Shown here piece by piece: positions 1-9,276 of a stretch of DNA of 39,355 nucleotides. The translations under genes were made by a program, and so were the position numbers. How positions within the stretch are numbered: position 1 is the first letter of the stretch; each line of letters begins with the position of its first letter. Below the pieces are notes generated by a model, which saw only the letters and a list, made by a program, of their open reading frames with translations, ran no database searches and was not told where the DNA came from. This DNA is from Reinekea blandensis MED297 (lineage in GTDB: Bacteria; Pseudomonadota; Gammaproteobacteria; Pseudomonadales; Natronospirillaceae), in the NCBI RefSeq assembly GCF_000153185.1, contig NZ_CH724153.1, forward strand, positions 344,628-383,982. Reading direction: 5' to 3'.

Positions 1-1147
1 GCGCTGCTGTACTTCCATGAAGCGATCGTAGCGTTCCTGTTTCACCGCTTCGTCGACATGTGTCCGGCAGGGCAGCTGAACGGGCACCGTCAACATTCGA
101 GTACTTGAATGCGCCGACACGGTCCAGTTGTGCTTCTTCCAGGAAGTCGAGCAGCATCTGAAAGTCGTCTTCAGTCTCGCCAGGGAAGCCGACAATAAAG
201 GTTGATCGCAGCGTAATGTCCGGGCAGATGTCACGCCATTGGTGAATCCGGTTGAGGACTTTCTCTGCGTGCGCCGGACGCTTCATGTTCTTTAAGACGG
301 AAGGACTGGCGTGCTGAAACGGTATATCGAGATACGGCAGAATCCGGTTTTCGGCCATCAATGGGATGATGTCGTCAACATGAGGGTAAGGATACACGTA
401 GTGCATGCGAACCCAGGCATCTAATTGGCCCAGCTCTTCACACAGTTCTTTCATGCGGGTTTTAACCGCACGGCCTTTCCAGAAGTCTTCCCGGTATTTG
501 GTATCGACGCCATAGGCGCTGGTGTCCTGTGAGATTACCAACAGTTCTTTGGTGCCATGGTTAACCAGGCTTTCCGCTTCACTGAGTACCTGGCTGATCG
601 GCCGACTGACCAGATCGCCGCGAAACGACGGAATAATGCAGAAGGTGCAGCGATGATTACAGCCTTCCGATATTTTCAGGTAGGCGTAATGCTTCGGTGT
701 GAGTTTCACACCTGCCTTGGGCACCAGTGAAGTGAAGGGGTCGTGTTTTGGTGGGACCACCTCATGCACCTGCTTGACCACATGATCGTAGGCGTGGGGT
801 CCGGTCACCGCGAGAACATTAGGGTGTACTTCCCGGATGTCATCTTCTTTGGCGCCGAGGCATCCGGTCACCAGTACCTTACCGTTTTTGTTCAGCGCCT
901 CACCGATGGTATCGAGCGATTCCTGCACTGCCGAGTCGATGAAACCACAGGTGTTAACGATGACGACATCGGCATTGTTGTAGCTGGGCACGATGTTGTA
1001 ACCCTCGGCACGCAACTGAGTAATGATGCGTTCTGAATCGACGGTATTTTTGGGACAACCGAGGCTGATAAAGCCGACATTGCCGGGCGCATCGACGGCG
1101 TGACCTTCAGAAACATTAAAGGTTTGGATGATGTTGTCCTGGCTCAT
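1..1147 (-). CDS. rimO: ribosomal protein S12 methylthiotransferase RimO (partial, apparent frameshift)
   Basis: Radical-SAM enzyme that methylthiolates an aspartate of ribosomal protein S12. The N-terminal UPF0004 domain has SLGCPKN with Cys31, then Cys67 and Cys96, which would bind the first [4Fe-4S] cluster. The radical-SAM motif CNHRCTFC supplies Cys163, Cys167 and Cys170. The gene runs off the left edge, so the C-terminal TRAM domain is missing. The start at 1147 is ATG, preceded by GAGG. After Asp362 (codon at 62-64) the frame breaks: reading on in frame gives TCRRSGETG, whereas skipping the base at 61 restores the family-like [19 protein letters not shown]. This is a one-base insertion or a sequencing error. 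The identification is very secure. The gene lies 53 bp downstream of the AraC-type gene on the same strand. Confidence 0.95.
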   Translation of the reverse strand, partial: MSQDNIIQTFNVSEGHAVDAPGNVGFISLGCPKNTVDSERIITQLRAEGYNIVPSYNNADVVIVNTCGFIDSAVQESLDTIGEALNKNGKVLVTGCLGAKEDDIREVHPNVLAVTGPHAYDHVVKQVHEVVPPKHDPFTSLVPKAGVKLTPKHYAYLKISEGCNHRCTFCIIPSFRGDLVSRPISQVLSEAESLVNHGTKELLVISQDTSAYGVDTKYREDFWKGRAVKTRMKELCEELGQLDAWVRMHYVYPYPHVDDIIPLMAENRILPYLDIPFQHASPSVLKNMKRPAHAEKVLNRIHQWRDICPDITLRSTFIVGFPGETEDDFQMLLDFLEEAQLDRVGAFKYSNVDGARSAALPDTCRRSGETGTLRSLHGSTAA

Positions 1148-1200
1148 GGAGACCTCGGTGTTGGGCAGGGGGCGCTATTGTATCGATTCGCGGGTTAACC

Positions 1201-2244
1201 TCAATAAGCTTCGGAGGAATCGTTTCGAGCCTTACGACGTCGATAGTCACCGGGGGCCTCGCCTGTCCAGCGTTTGAATGCCCGTTGAAACGCATTGGGG
1301 TAGGTAAAGCCCAGCAGGTAAGCAATTTCGCCAATGGTGTAACCTTCATCACGAAGGTAAATCAAGGCCAGTTCTCGACGGGTATTATCGAGTAGCTGGG
1401 TGAAGGTGGTTCCCTGTTGTTTCAGTTTCCGTTGCAGCGTCCAAACCGGCAAGTCCAGCCGTACCGCGACCGCCTGAATGGTCAGGTCCGGCGTGTGTAA
1501 CAAGGGGCTGATGGCATCGGCGACCTGATCCAGAAAGCTGAGGGAGCGGCTGATACGGGCCAGTTGCTGGTCGCACAGCTGCCGGCATTCTGCATAGGCA
1601 ACGCGATTGGACTGTCGCAAAGGCCGTGACAGATCTTCAGCGCGCAGTGTGAGCGCGTTGCGGGGCTGTTCAAACCGAACCGGGCACTCAAAGACTTCAG
1701 CATAAAGATTTGCATACGATGGGGCCGGGAACTCGATATCGACGGCAACCGGTGTCAGCCGCTGACCCGTCAGTCGGCGAGCCAATATGAGTTGCACTGC
1801 CAGCGCCATGTCGACAATAAAGCTGTTGTACTGATTGTAAGGGCTGAGCGAGTAAAACTCCGCAACGCCCCGACTCTGCTCCCGGTAAAACCGGGAATGG
1901 CCGCGAACGTTTTTACTGCTTAAGGGTTCGTCGTGCGCGATGTCGGCCAGGGCCTGACCAAGACTTGGCGCACAGGCCGCACTTAACCCGGCTAAACCGA
2001 GCAGTGACGGTTGCGCCAGACCGGCAACCTGCAAACCCATGTGCGGCGACCGGCTGAGCTGAATGCAGTCGTGGCCGAAACGCATGAATCGGGGAATACT
2101 GATGCGGCCTTCTGGCTGAGACAACAGCGTGTCGGACAACTGATACTGGGTTTTCAGCTCGGTGGTCGACAGCCCCTGTTGCGTCAGGAACTCCAGCAAT
2201 AGATTGACGTAGCGGACTGAAATATCCCCGAGCGTCATAGTCAT
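1201..2244 (-). CDS. AraC-family transcriptional regulator (arabinose-binding-like N-domain)
   Basis: DNA-binding regulator of the OruR/ArgR-like AraC subgroup. The N-terminal ~200 residues fit the Arabinose_bd type (motif HMGLQVAGLAQPS). The C-terminus carries two helix-turn-helix units: one around LTIQAVAVRLDLPVWTLQRK and one containing IGEIAYLLGFTYPNAFQRAF, with the canonical ending FKRWTGEAPGDYRR. The frame extends upstream to a TTG at 2283, but the first ATG is at 2244, with a second ATG two codons later; neither has a clear Shine-Dalgarno, so the start is uncertain. It is divergent from the FadH-like gene, with about 96 bp between starts, so that reductase is its most likely target (inference from position). 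In this family the ligand is often a small metabolite; none can be read from the sequence. Confidence 0.88.
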   Translation of the reverse strand: MTMTLGDISVRYVNLLLEFLTQQGLSTTELKTQYQLSDTLLSQPEGRISIPRFMRFGHDCIQLSRSPHMGLQVAGLAQPSLLGLAGLSAACAPSLGQALADIAHDEPLSSKNVRGHSRFYREQSRGVAEFYSLSPYNQYNSFIVDMALAVQLILARRLTGQRLTPVAVDIEFPAPSYANLYAEVFECPVRFEQPRNALTLRAEDLSRPLRQSNRVAYAECRQLCDQQLARISRSLSFLDQVADAISPLLHTPDLTIQAVAVRLDLPVWTLQRKLKQQGTTFTQLLDNTRRELALIYLRDEGYTIGEIAYLLGFTYPNAFQRAFKRWTGEAPGDYRRRKARNDSSEAY

Positions 2245-2297
2245 ATAAAGGTACTCTATTGTTGTTAAGGGATATTGTCGCAATGTAGCGCACGGAC

Positions 2298-2323
2298 TAT
2301 GGTTAGCGCCATAACAATATAAT
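2298..2323 (+). promoter_or_regulatory. candidate promoter/operator of the fadH-like gene
   Basis: A perfect -10 hexamer TATAAT (2318-2323) lies 17 bp upstream of the fadH-like ATG. There is no recognisable -35 at 16-18 bp. Instead the inverted repeat TATGG-N6-CCATA (2298-2313) sits about where a -35 should be. A promoter with a strong -10, no -35 and an adjacent palindrome fits activator-dependent control, plausibly by the divergent AraC-type protein. This is a motif reading only. Confidence 0.4.
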
Positions 2324-2328
2324 CATGA

Positions 2329-4371
<2,043 letters not shown>

Positions 4372-4451
4372 CTTTCGCTGAACACAGACCACTGGCCGAC
4401 CCCCGGTCGGTGGCCTAAGCTGTTGTTGACCGTTGTCGGGAGAGAGTAACC

Positions 4452-4754
4452 ATGGTCAGACCTAACACCCCGATGGAAGACATTGTGCAGCTGGTCCTGT
4501 CATTGGATCCTCAGATTTCGCTGGAGCCTCAGATGACGGACGACATTCTCCGCTTCAGTCTCTGGGTTGGGCACTTCACCGTTGAAATTTATGGCGATCA
4601 GATACGCTATGCCTTTACAACCGGTGAGCGCAGTGTCGAAGGCTTGTGTGACAGCTTGGAGGCATTGCATCAGGTTTTGTTCACTGAAGTGGAACAACTG
4701 CAGCAGCGTTTTGCTCAGGAGCAATCGGAGTTGCCAGGCTCCGCAATGCACTGA
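4452..4754 (+). CDS. hypothetical protein, 100 aa
   Basis: Not recognised. It is a soluble, acidic protein with no signal peptide or membrane segment. The middle (FSLWVGHFTVEIYGDQIRYA) looks like beta strands, followed by a predicted helix rich in Leu, Glu and Gln (residues about 62-92) that could form a coiled coil. The start is well supported by GGGAGAGAG just upstream of the ATG. It follows the fadH-like stop by 80 bp and could be co-transcribed, although a short GC hairpin (4396-4410) lies between. The reverse-strand frame over the same bases lacks a ribosome-binding site. No function is proposed. Confidence 0.6.
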   Translation: MVRPNTPMEDIVQLVLSLDPQISLEPQMTDDILRFSLWVGHFTVEIYGDQIRYAFTTGERSVEGLCDSLEALHQVLFTEVEQLQQRFAQEQSELPGSAMH

Positions 4755-4856
4755 TCCGGATGACTGCGTAGCCTGATTGACTGCGTTCCTGCGGCAGATC
4801 ATTTTTTGATCGCCTGAAAGTTTTTAAAATGCGGCTTTTTCGAATGAGCCGAAAGC

Positions 4857-5099
4857 ATGCCTAAAGACACCCACGAGTTGATGTTTCAACTGCTGCGTAT
4901 GAATGTCAGCCCAATGACGTTTGTCTCCTGTAAACAGGTGAATTCTCGCCATGACGTAACTGCTTTCATCAATGGCTGGCGACCAATGCCTGAGAGCGTT
5001 AAAGCCTTCTGTCGGGATTGGATTGCGCAGGGAAAACCTGATTACCGTAAGTACGTGTTAACGCTCGACAGTCAATCCGAATCTTCCTCTTCAGATTAA
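4857..5099 (+). CDS. hypothetical protein, 80 aa
   Basis: Not recognised. It is a small soluble protein with two cysteines (SCKQVNS, AFCRDW) and a basic, Trp-containing middle (FINGWRPMPESVKAFCRDW), ending in a serine/acidic tail. No membrane segment or signal peptide is present. The Shine-Dalgarno is weak (GAAAG close to the ATG). The codon use resembles that of its neighbours, and no competing frame is better. It could be a free-standing gene: 102 bp separate it from the preceding one and a promoter-like stretch follows it. Confidence 0.5.
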   Translation: MPKDTHELMFQLLRMNVSPMTFVSCKQVNSRHDVTAFINGWRPMPESVKAFCRDWIAQGKPDYRKYVLTLDSQSESSSSD

Positions 5100-5142
5100 C
5101 GATAAACACAGTCGCGTCCGGCGCAGGGTCAATGTAAAGACA

Positions 5143-5171
5143 TTGGCGTCAAAGAGGGACTCTGTTAAAAT
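5143..5171 (+). promoter_or_regulatory. candidate sigma-70 promoter for the small membrane ORF
   Basis: A -35 TTGGCG (5143-5148), exactly 17 bp of spacer, and a -10 TAAAAT (5166-5171) would start transcription near 5178, about 30 nt upstream of the candidate small gene. A 6-bp hairpin, CAATGT/ACATTG (5130-5145), overlaps the -35. Confidence 0.4.
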
Positions 5172-5208
5172 TCTTATATTGTCAAAATGACTATTATGAG
5201 ACTGGCGC

Positions 5209-5307
5209 TTGATTCCCATTTTCTCCGAACATTTCTTTGTTTTTCTTTTATTTCTGGGTGTCGTCAGTTTTCTCGGATTTGCGGTCGCCATCTGGCGCGA
5301 TAAGTAA
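5209..5307 (+). CDS. candidate single-pass membrane microprotein, 32 aa
   Basis: A TTG-initiated reading frame of 32 codons ends in TAA. The product is a short N-terminus (MIPIFSEH), about 20 continuous hydrophobic residues (FFVFLLFLGVVSFLGFAVAI) and the charged end WRDK. That is the layout of small respiratory-complex or transporter accessory peptides, but no family is recognised. It sits downstream of a good promoter-like element with 17-bp spacing. Against it: no obvious Shine-Dalgarno, a TTG start, and a competing ATG-started frame (5188 onward) that gives a non-hydrophobic product. It is a candidate only. Confidence 0.35.
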   Translation: MIPIFSEHFFVFLLFLGVVSFLGFAVAIWRDK

Positions 5308-5534
5308 CGACATGACAACATGTCTTAGTTTGTTGATAAACGCCGCCGACAAAAAGGTAGCTTTAAAATGGACCGCTGCAAGTATCGCCGGAATGCCGGA
5401 CCACCTGATACGCTCGACGAAAACACCGGAACGCCGGACCGCCATGTTTTCGACGTCCATTTGAAAGCTACCTTTTCATCGTCTCGATACCGGTGATGAC
5501 TTTGTCATCAGTCTGCGACACGACAACATATCTT
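5308..5534 (+). repeat. imperfect 19-bp direct repeats flanking the inverted-repeat element
   Basis: The sequences at 5308-5326 and 5516-5534 match at 17 of 19 positions (CGACATGACAACATGTCTT versus CGACACGACAACATATCTT). They bracket the 126-bp inverted-repeat element. They could be remnants of a duplication at insertion, a repeated protein-binding site, or chance. They are too long and too far from the inverted-repeat ends for an ordinary target-site duplication. Confidence 0.45.
5351..5476 (+). repeat. 126-bp element with 22-bp terminal inverted repeats (MITE-like or large stem-loop)
   Basis: The left arm (5352-5373) and the right arm (5455-5476) are reverse complements at 21 of 22 positions; the left arm begins AAAAGGTAGCTTT. 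Inside, CGAAAACA and TGTTTTCG form a second inverted pair, and a GC-rich motif CCGGAAYGCCGGACC occurs twice in direct orientation. No protein is encoded inside. The arm length, near identity and non-coding interior fit a miniature inverted-repeat element, or a structured RNA or attachment site. No clean target duplication was found. Confidence 0.55.
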
Positions 5535-5609
5535 TTTTCTCATTTATTTTTGGCTTAATGCTCCGTACCTTAGCGGGTTAAACACTGAGTGATTAACAGA
5601 GGTATTGGT

Positions 5610-6032
5610 ATGTCATGGAAAAAACCGACCGATCCGGACAGTCTGAACGAGCAATCGGCCGGATGCGCCGTAGAACATCTGGGCATTCTCTTTGTACCCT
5701 CCGATTCGCCGGACACGATCAAAGCCACGATGCCTGTGGATCATCGAACTCGTCAGCCGTTTGGCTTGTTGCATGGTGGCGCTTCGGTTTTGTTGGCAGA
5801 AACTGTCGGCAGTATGGCTGCAAACCTATGTGTGAGCGATGATCAATACTGTGTGGGCCAGTCCATTCAAGCCAACCATATCCGGGGCGTTACCGAAGGA
5901 ACGGTTATCGCCAGTGCCAGAGCACGTCATCTTGGGCGAACCACGCAGGTCTGGCAGATTGACATAGAAGACACCGAGCAACGACTGATCTGCTCCGTAT
6001 CTTTGACAATGGCGGTACTGACACGTCGCTGA
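5610..6032 (+). CDS. hotdog-fold acyl-CoA thioesterase, YdiI/MenI-like
   Basis: PaaI/YdiI-type thioesterase, 140 aa. The E. coli homologue YdiI/MenI (136 aa) hydrolyses 1,4-dihydroxy-2-naphthoyl-CoA and other acyl-CoAs. The motif PFGLLHGGASVLLAETVGS contains His55 and the expected catalytic Glu64; TMPVDHRTRQPFG and QANHIR are also family-typical. The ATG at 5610 is preceded by AGAGG at 7-nt spacing; the in-frame GTG at 5589 is less likely. No menaquinone genes are visible nearby, so the physiological acyl-CoA cannot be named. It is monocistronic, followed at once by two hairpins that look like a terminator. Confidence 0.88.
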   Translation: MSWKKPTDPDSLNEQSAGCAVEHLGILFVPSDSPDTIKATMPVDHRTRQPFGLLHGGASVLLAETVGSMAANLCVSDDQYCVGQSIQANHIRGVTEGTVIASARARHLGRTTQVWQIDIEDTEQRLICSVSLTMAVLTRR

Positions 6033-6092
6033 GCTGAGGTTTGTTGCTCAGCTCTCTCAATGGCCTGTAAAACAGGCCATCCAATCGTTTTT
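6031..6092 (+). terminator. tandem hairpins / terminator after the thioesterase gene
   Basis: GAGCTGAG/CTCAGCTC (6031-6054, 8-bp stem) begins in the stop codon. It is followed by the perfect 9-bp stem ATGGCCTGT/ACAGGCCAT (6060-6080) and, 7 nt later, TTTTT (6088-6092). Confidence 0.6.
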
Positions 6093-6122
6093 CCTGATCG
6101 CTTAATACCCGTTTTCCGTAGC

Positions 6123-6147
6123 GGCAGGTTGTGTTTTGCAACCTGCC
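6123..6147. other. perfect 9-bp stem-loop upstream of the arabinofuranosidase
   Basis: GGCAGGTTG (6123-6131) pairs with CAACCTGCC (6139-6147) around a 7-nt loop. There is no T-run on either side, so it is probably not a terminator. A TATAAT (6199-6204) without a good -35 lies downstream, before the GH51 gene. The hairpin may belong to the preceding transcript's end or be an operator. Confidence 0.35.
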
Positions 6148-6297
6148 ATCACCGGTTTCCAGCAGGTTTCTGCATAGGCTGCGACCGTACGCCGTTTTTA
6201 TAATGGGTCTCGTTACCATCAGTTTTTAATCATCCGAAAACCCTGATTATCGGTGAGTTACTTCATCCCGGGGTAAGCAATATTGGGAAACGCATTT

Positions 6298-7794
6298 ATG
6301 AAAACCGCAAGCTGTAGAGTACATCGTCAACAAGCCATTTCTGAGATCGATCCTCGAATTTATGGCTCCTTTATTGAGCACATGGGCCGTGCGGTTTACA
6401 CCGGTATCTATGAACCTGAGCATGGCACTGCCGATGATCAGGGGTTTCGGGAAGACGTCCTGCAAGCTATTTCAGACTTAAATGTGCCGATCGTTCGATA
6501 CCCCGGTGGTAACTTTGTATCGGGTTATGATTGGAAAGATGGCATTGGTCCGAAAGAGCAGCGCCCGACTCGATTGGATTACGCCTGGTTTTCAATTGAA
6601 ACAAACCAGTTTGGCATTAATGAGTTTGCCGATTGGGCAAAGAAAGCCGGAACTTCTGGCATGATCGCTGTGAACCTGGGCACCGGTACACCACAGGAAG
6701 CGGGTTACCTGCTGGAGTATTGCAACATAGCGCAGGGGACGACCTGGAGTGATCTGCGCCGAGAACACGGTTATGAGCAACCGCATAACTTTAAAACCTG
6801 GTGTCTCGGCAATGAGATGGATGGTCCCTGGCAAACCTGTGCCATGTCGGCGGAAGACTATGGGAAAAAAGCCCGGGAAACGGCGAAAATATTGAAGTGG
6901 GTTGATCCTTCGATTGAGTTGGTTGCCTGTGGCAGTTCTTCCCGGGACATGCCGACGTTCCCGGAATGGGATCGTATTGTGTTGGAAGCCTGTTATGACG
7001 AAGTCGACTATATTTCATTGCATCGTTATTACGAGTACGAGGGAAGTCAGACCGACTTCTTGGCATCGTTTTATGATTTGAATGAGTTTATCACGACCGT
7101 TAAAGCCACGGCCGATTACGTTCGGGCGGTTAAGCGCAGCGACAAAGTCATGATGTTGAGTCTGGATGAGTGGAACGTCTGGTATCGACAGAACATGGAT
7201 TGTAAACGCTGGGAATGGGCACCGAGTATTGCCGAAGATGAGTACACCCTGCTTGACGCGCTGGTCGTTGGTGGGTTGTTGACGACCATCGTGAACAATG
7301 CGGATCGGGTGAAAATGGCCTGTTTAGCTCAGCTGGTGAATGCATTGGCGCCCATCCATACTGCGCCGAATGGCGCGGTACTCAAGCACACCACTTATTA
7401 CCCATTTCAACAGGTGAGCAATTTTGCCAGAGGTGTGGCGTACCGAAGTCAACTCACCTGCGAACAAGTTACCACGAAGAATCTGGGCAGTGTGCCGGCA
7501 CTGACAGCGCTGACGACCTTTGATGACAGTACCGGTGAGTTGGCGCATTTTGTTTTGAATACCCACCAAGACGACTCGGTTGATTATCAGCTCAACCTGG
7601 AAAGCTTCGGTCGCTTGCAGCTGATAGACCATCAGGTGCTGGCGGGCGATGATCCGTTTGCCGGCAATACGTTTGAACATCCGGATAATATCTGCCCGAC
7701 GCAGAAACCGATTGATGTTCAGCCAGGTGAACAGTTCGCATTTGAACTGCCTGCAGCGTCATGGACCCTGTTGCGGTTTAAGTCTGAGGCCTGA
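6298..7794 (+). CDS. abfA: alpha-N-arabinofuranosidase, GH51, intracellular
   Basis: Retaining glycoside hydrolase that removes terminal arabinofuranosyl residues from arabinan or arabinoxylan oligosaccharides. With the ATG at 6298 it has 498 aa, the usual GH51 length. The opening GSFIEHMGRAVYTGIYEP and IVRYPGGNF are GH51 signatures. The acid/base is Glu173 (CLGNEMDGPW) and the nucleophile is Glu291 (SLDEWNVWY). A C-terminal beta-domain follows. There is no signal peptide, so it acts on imported oligosaccharides in the cytoplasm. The in-frame TTG at 6283 adds five residues and is less likely. No arabinose transporter or araBAD-like genes are nearby, so the gene is isolated, possibly acquired singly. 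Substrate range is inferred from the family. Confidence 0.93.
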   Translation: MKTASCRVHRQQAISEIDPRIYGSFIEHMGRAVYTGIYEPEHGTADDQGFREDVLQAISDLNVPIVRYPGGNFVSGYDWKDGIGPKEQRPTRLDYAWFSIETNQFGINEFADWAKKAGTSGMIAVNLGTGTPQEAGYLLEYCNIAQGTTWSDLRREHGYEQPHNFKTWCLGNEMDGPWQTCAMSAEDYGKKARETAKILKWVDPSIELVACGSSSRDMPTFPEWDRIVLEACYDEVDYISLHRYYEYEGSQTDFLASFYDLNEFITTVKATADYVRAVKRSDKVMMLSLDEWNVWYRQNMDCKRWEWAPSIAEDEYTLLDALVVGGLLTTIVNNADRVKMACLAQLVNALAPIHTAPNGAVLKHTTYYPFQQVSNFARGVAYRSQLTCEQVTTKNLGSVPALTALTTFDDSTGELAHFVLNTHQDDSVDYQLNLESFGRLQLIDHQVLAGDDPFAGNTFEHPDNICPTQKPIDVQPGEQFAFELPAASWTLLRFKSEA

Positions 7795-7969
7795 TCAGCC
7801 CAGCGCTTTGCTAAAGTAAACAAAGGCTTGTGGCGACATTCGGCTATCGTCGCAGGCCTTGCACCTCGTTACCAAACCCTTCTCCTTTCGCAAGCCCTCC
7901 TCAAACGGATAACCGTTCGGCGCTTTTCTGTGTGCCAGATTAATGCCTTGTGCGCGATAAATGGTTTGT
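7795..7969. other. non-coding interval after abfA
   Basis: There is no convincing gene here. The interval contains an imperfect GC-rich dyad (about 7824-7860) that could end abfA transcription. A reverse-strand frame (7795-7977) exists but lacks a ribosome-binding site and is not called. Confidence 0.4.
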
Positions 7970-7993
7970 ATATGATTCATATATAAATCATAT
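7970..7993. promoter_or_regulatory. palindromic operator upstream of the ParD-like gene
   Basis: ATATGATT (7970-7977) and AATCATAT (7986-7993) form a perfect 8-bp inverted repeat around 8 bp, 12 bp before the start codon. AT-rich palindromes in this position are typical of antitoxin autoregulation. The assignment is by position and symmetry only. Confidence 0.5.
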
Positions 7994-8005
7994 GGGTGCC
8001 AATGT

Positions 8006-8218
8006 ATGGGTATTGTTAAAATAAATGATGAGCTGCATGAAGAAGTTCGCAAAGCCAGTGCGGTCATGGTTCGCTCAATTAATGCACAGGCGGAGTTCTG
8101 GATGAAGATCGGGATGCTGGCCGAAGCGAACCCGACCTTGTCGTTTACTGACATTGTTCGCGAGCAGCTAAAGCAAGCGGACGTCGATGTTGAAGGGCAG
8201 ACTCGTGCCACAGGTTAA
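8006..8218 (+). CDS. ParD-like antitoxin family protein
   Basis: 70 aa, matching the ParD_like family: the opening MGIVKINDELHEEVRKAS and the core SINAQAEFWMKIGMLAE. The N-terminal segment fits a ribbon-helix-helix fold expected to bind DNA, and the perfect palindrome just upstream is a plausible operator. No ParE or other recognisable toxin follows. Instead the gene overlaps a type I methionine aminopeptidase, so it is either an orphan antitoxin-like repressor of that gene or part of an unusual pair. The start is ATG; the Shine-Dalgarno is poor. Confidence 0.82.
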   Translation: MGIVKINDELHEEVRKASAVMVRSINAQAEFWMKIGMLAEANPTLSFTDIVREQLKQADVDVEGQTRATG

Positions 8219-8981
8219 GCTGAAAAGTGAGGCGGAACTGGCCATCATGCGTCAGTCGGGAAAGCTGCTGGCTTCTGTCTTCGATTACCTGGATTCGGTC
8301 GTCAAAGCTGGCATGTCGACTATGGCGATTAACGATCTGGTTGAGCGTTACATCATCGATGAACTGGATGCTCGCCCGGCCAGCAAAGGGCAGTATGGTT
8401 ATGCTTATGTGCTCAACAGTTCACTGAACCATGTGGTATGCCACGGCGTCCCGTCTGATACCCAGATTTTAAAATCAGGTGACATTGTTAATCTGGATAT
8501 TACGTTGGAGAAGGGCGGCTACATTGCCGACTCCAGTAAAATGTACTTAATCGGCGATGTTATGCCCAATGCCCGGCGACTGGTCGATATTACCTATGAA
8601 GCCATGTGGGCAGGCATTAAAACCGTTAAGCCCGGCGCAACGCTGGGCGATGTTGGTTATGCCATTCAGACACACGCACAAAAACATGGATTCAGCATTG
8701 TTCGTGAATATTGCGGGCACGGCATTGGCCGTGAGATGCACGAAGAGCCTTCTGTGGTGCATTATGGCCGACGAGGGCAAGGTCTGGTGCTTAAAGAAGG
8801 CATGACATTCACGATTGAACCCATGGTGAATCAGGGTAAAGCTAAAATAAAAACTAAAAAAGACGGATGGACGGTCGTGACCAGCGATAAAAAGCTCTCA
8901 GCTCAATGGGAACACACCATTGCCGTAACGGCCCGGGGTTTTGAGGTATTAACACTGCGCAATGAAGAGTCTGTACCCTGA
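8205..8981 (+). CDS. map: type I methionine aminopeptidase (second-type, ParD-linked)
   Basis: Metalloprotease that removes the initiator methionine from nascent proteins. With the GTG start at 8205 (AAGGG 8 nt upstream) it has 258 aa, and the five metal ligands are Asp98, Asp109, His172, Glu205 and Glu236, each one away from E. coli Map numbering, which supports this start. The ATG at 8187 would add six residues. The motifs are LDITLEKGGYIADSSKMY, YCGHGIG, TIEPM and QWEHT. It overlaps the ParD-like gene, implying translational coupling. The usual housekeeping map lies beside rpsB; whether this genome has that copy cannot be seen here, but the company of a DNA-binding ParD-like protein suggests a regulated paralogue. 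Confidence 0.93.
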   Translation: MPQVKLKSEAELAIMRQSGKLLASVFDYLDSVVKAGMSTMAINDLVERYIIDELDARPASKGQYGYAYVLNSSLNHVVCHGVPSDTQILKSGDIVNLDITLEKGGYIADSSKMYLIGDVMPNARRLVDITYEAMWAGIKTVKPGATLGDVGYAIQTHAQKHGFSIVREYCGHGIGREMHEEPSVVHYGRRGQGLVLKEGMTFTIEPMVNQGKAKIKTKKDGWTVVTSDKKLSAQWEHTIAVTARGFEVLTLRNEESVP

Positions 8982-8988
8982 CCCCGAA

Positions 8989-9258
8989 TTATGATCTACG
9001 ATCTGAGTTGAAAATCTCAAGATGACGTCGTGCTTCCGTGAGCAGCCGCTGCTTAAGACGGCCGTGTGGGACAGCGTTGGCCAGAGACAGCATGGTCCAT
9101 AGTGCCAGTGCTCGCTCCGATTGGTTCTTTGGTGTTATGAAGCAGGGTGTCATGGCCTGATGCGCAGGCACGGCCGCCGATTTGAGCGGCTCGAGTAAAG
9201 GCTCTGGTTGCCCACTGAACATGGCATTGACGTAATCTGTTAAGACGGTGTGGTCCAT
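8989..9258 (-). CDS. hypothetical protein, 89 aa, last gene of the ODP-like operon
   Basis: Not recognised. It is a small, probably helical, soluble protein (LALWTMLSLANAVPHGRLKQRLLTEARR written in parts: ALWTMLSLANAV, LKQRLLTEAR). The start has AAGGA 10 nt upstream. It lies 18 bp after the di-iron protein gene on the same strand, so it is probably the third gene of that operon, and it is convergent with map (7 bp between stops). Its co-occurrence with the sensor pair is the only clue to a role. Confidence 0.55.
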   Translation of the reverse strand: MDHTVLTDYVNAMFSGQPEPLLEPLKSAAVPAHQAMTPCFITPKNQSERALALWTMLSLANAVPHGRLKQRLLTEARRHLEIFNSDRRS

Positions 9259-9276
9259 AGATTCGATATCCTTATA

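Noticed and set aside
4394-4415. GC-rich hairpin after the fadH-like gene as a terminator
   Set aside because: The core stem is only 6 bp (CCGACC/GGTCGG, 4396-4410) and no T-run follows.
7795-7977. Reverse-strand frame of about 60 codons starting MNHIQTIYRA
   Set aside because: It has no ribosome-binding site, its start lies inside the palindrome upstream of the ParD-like gene, and no family is recognised. It could be part of a dispersed repeat, but that cannot be tested here.
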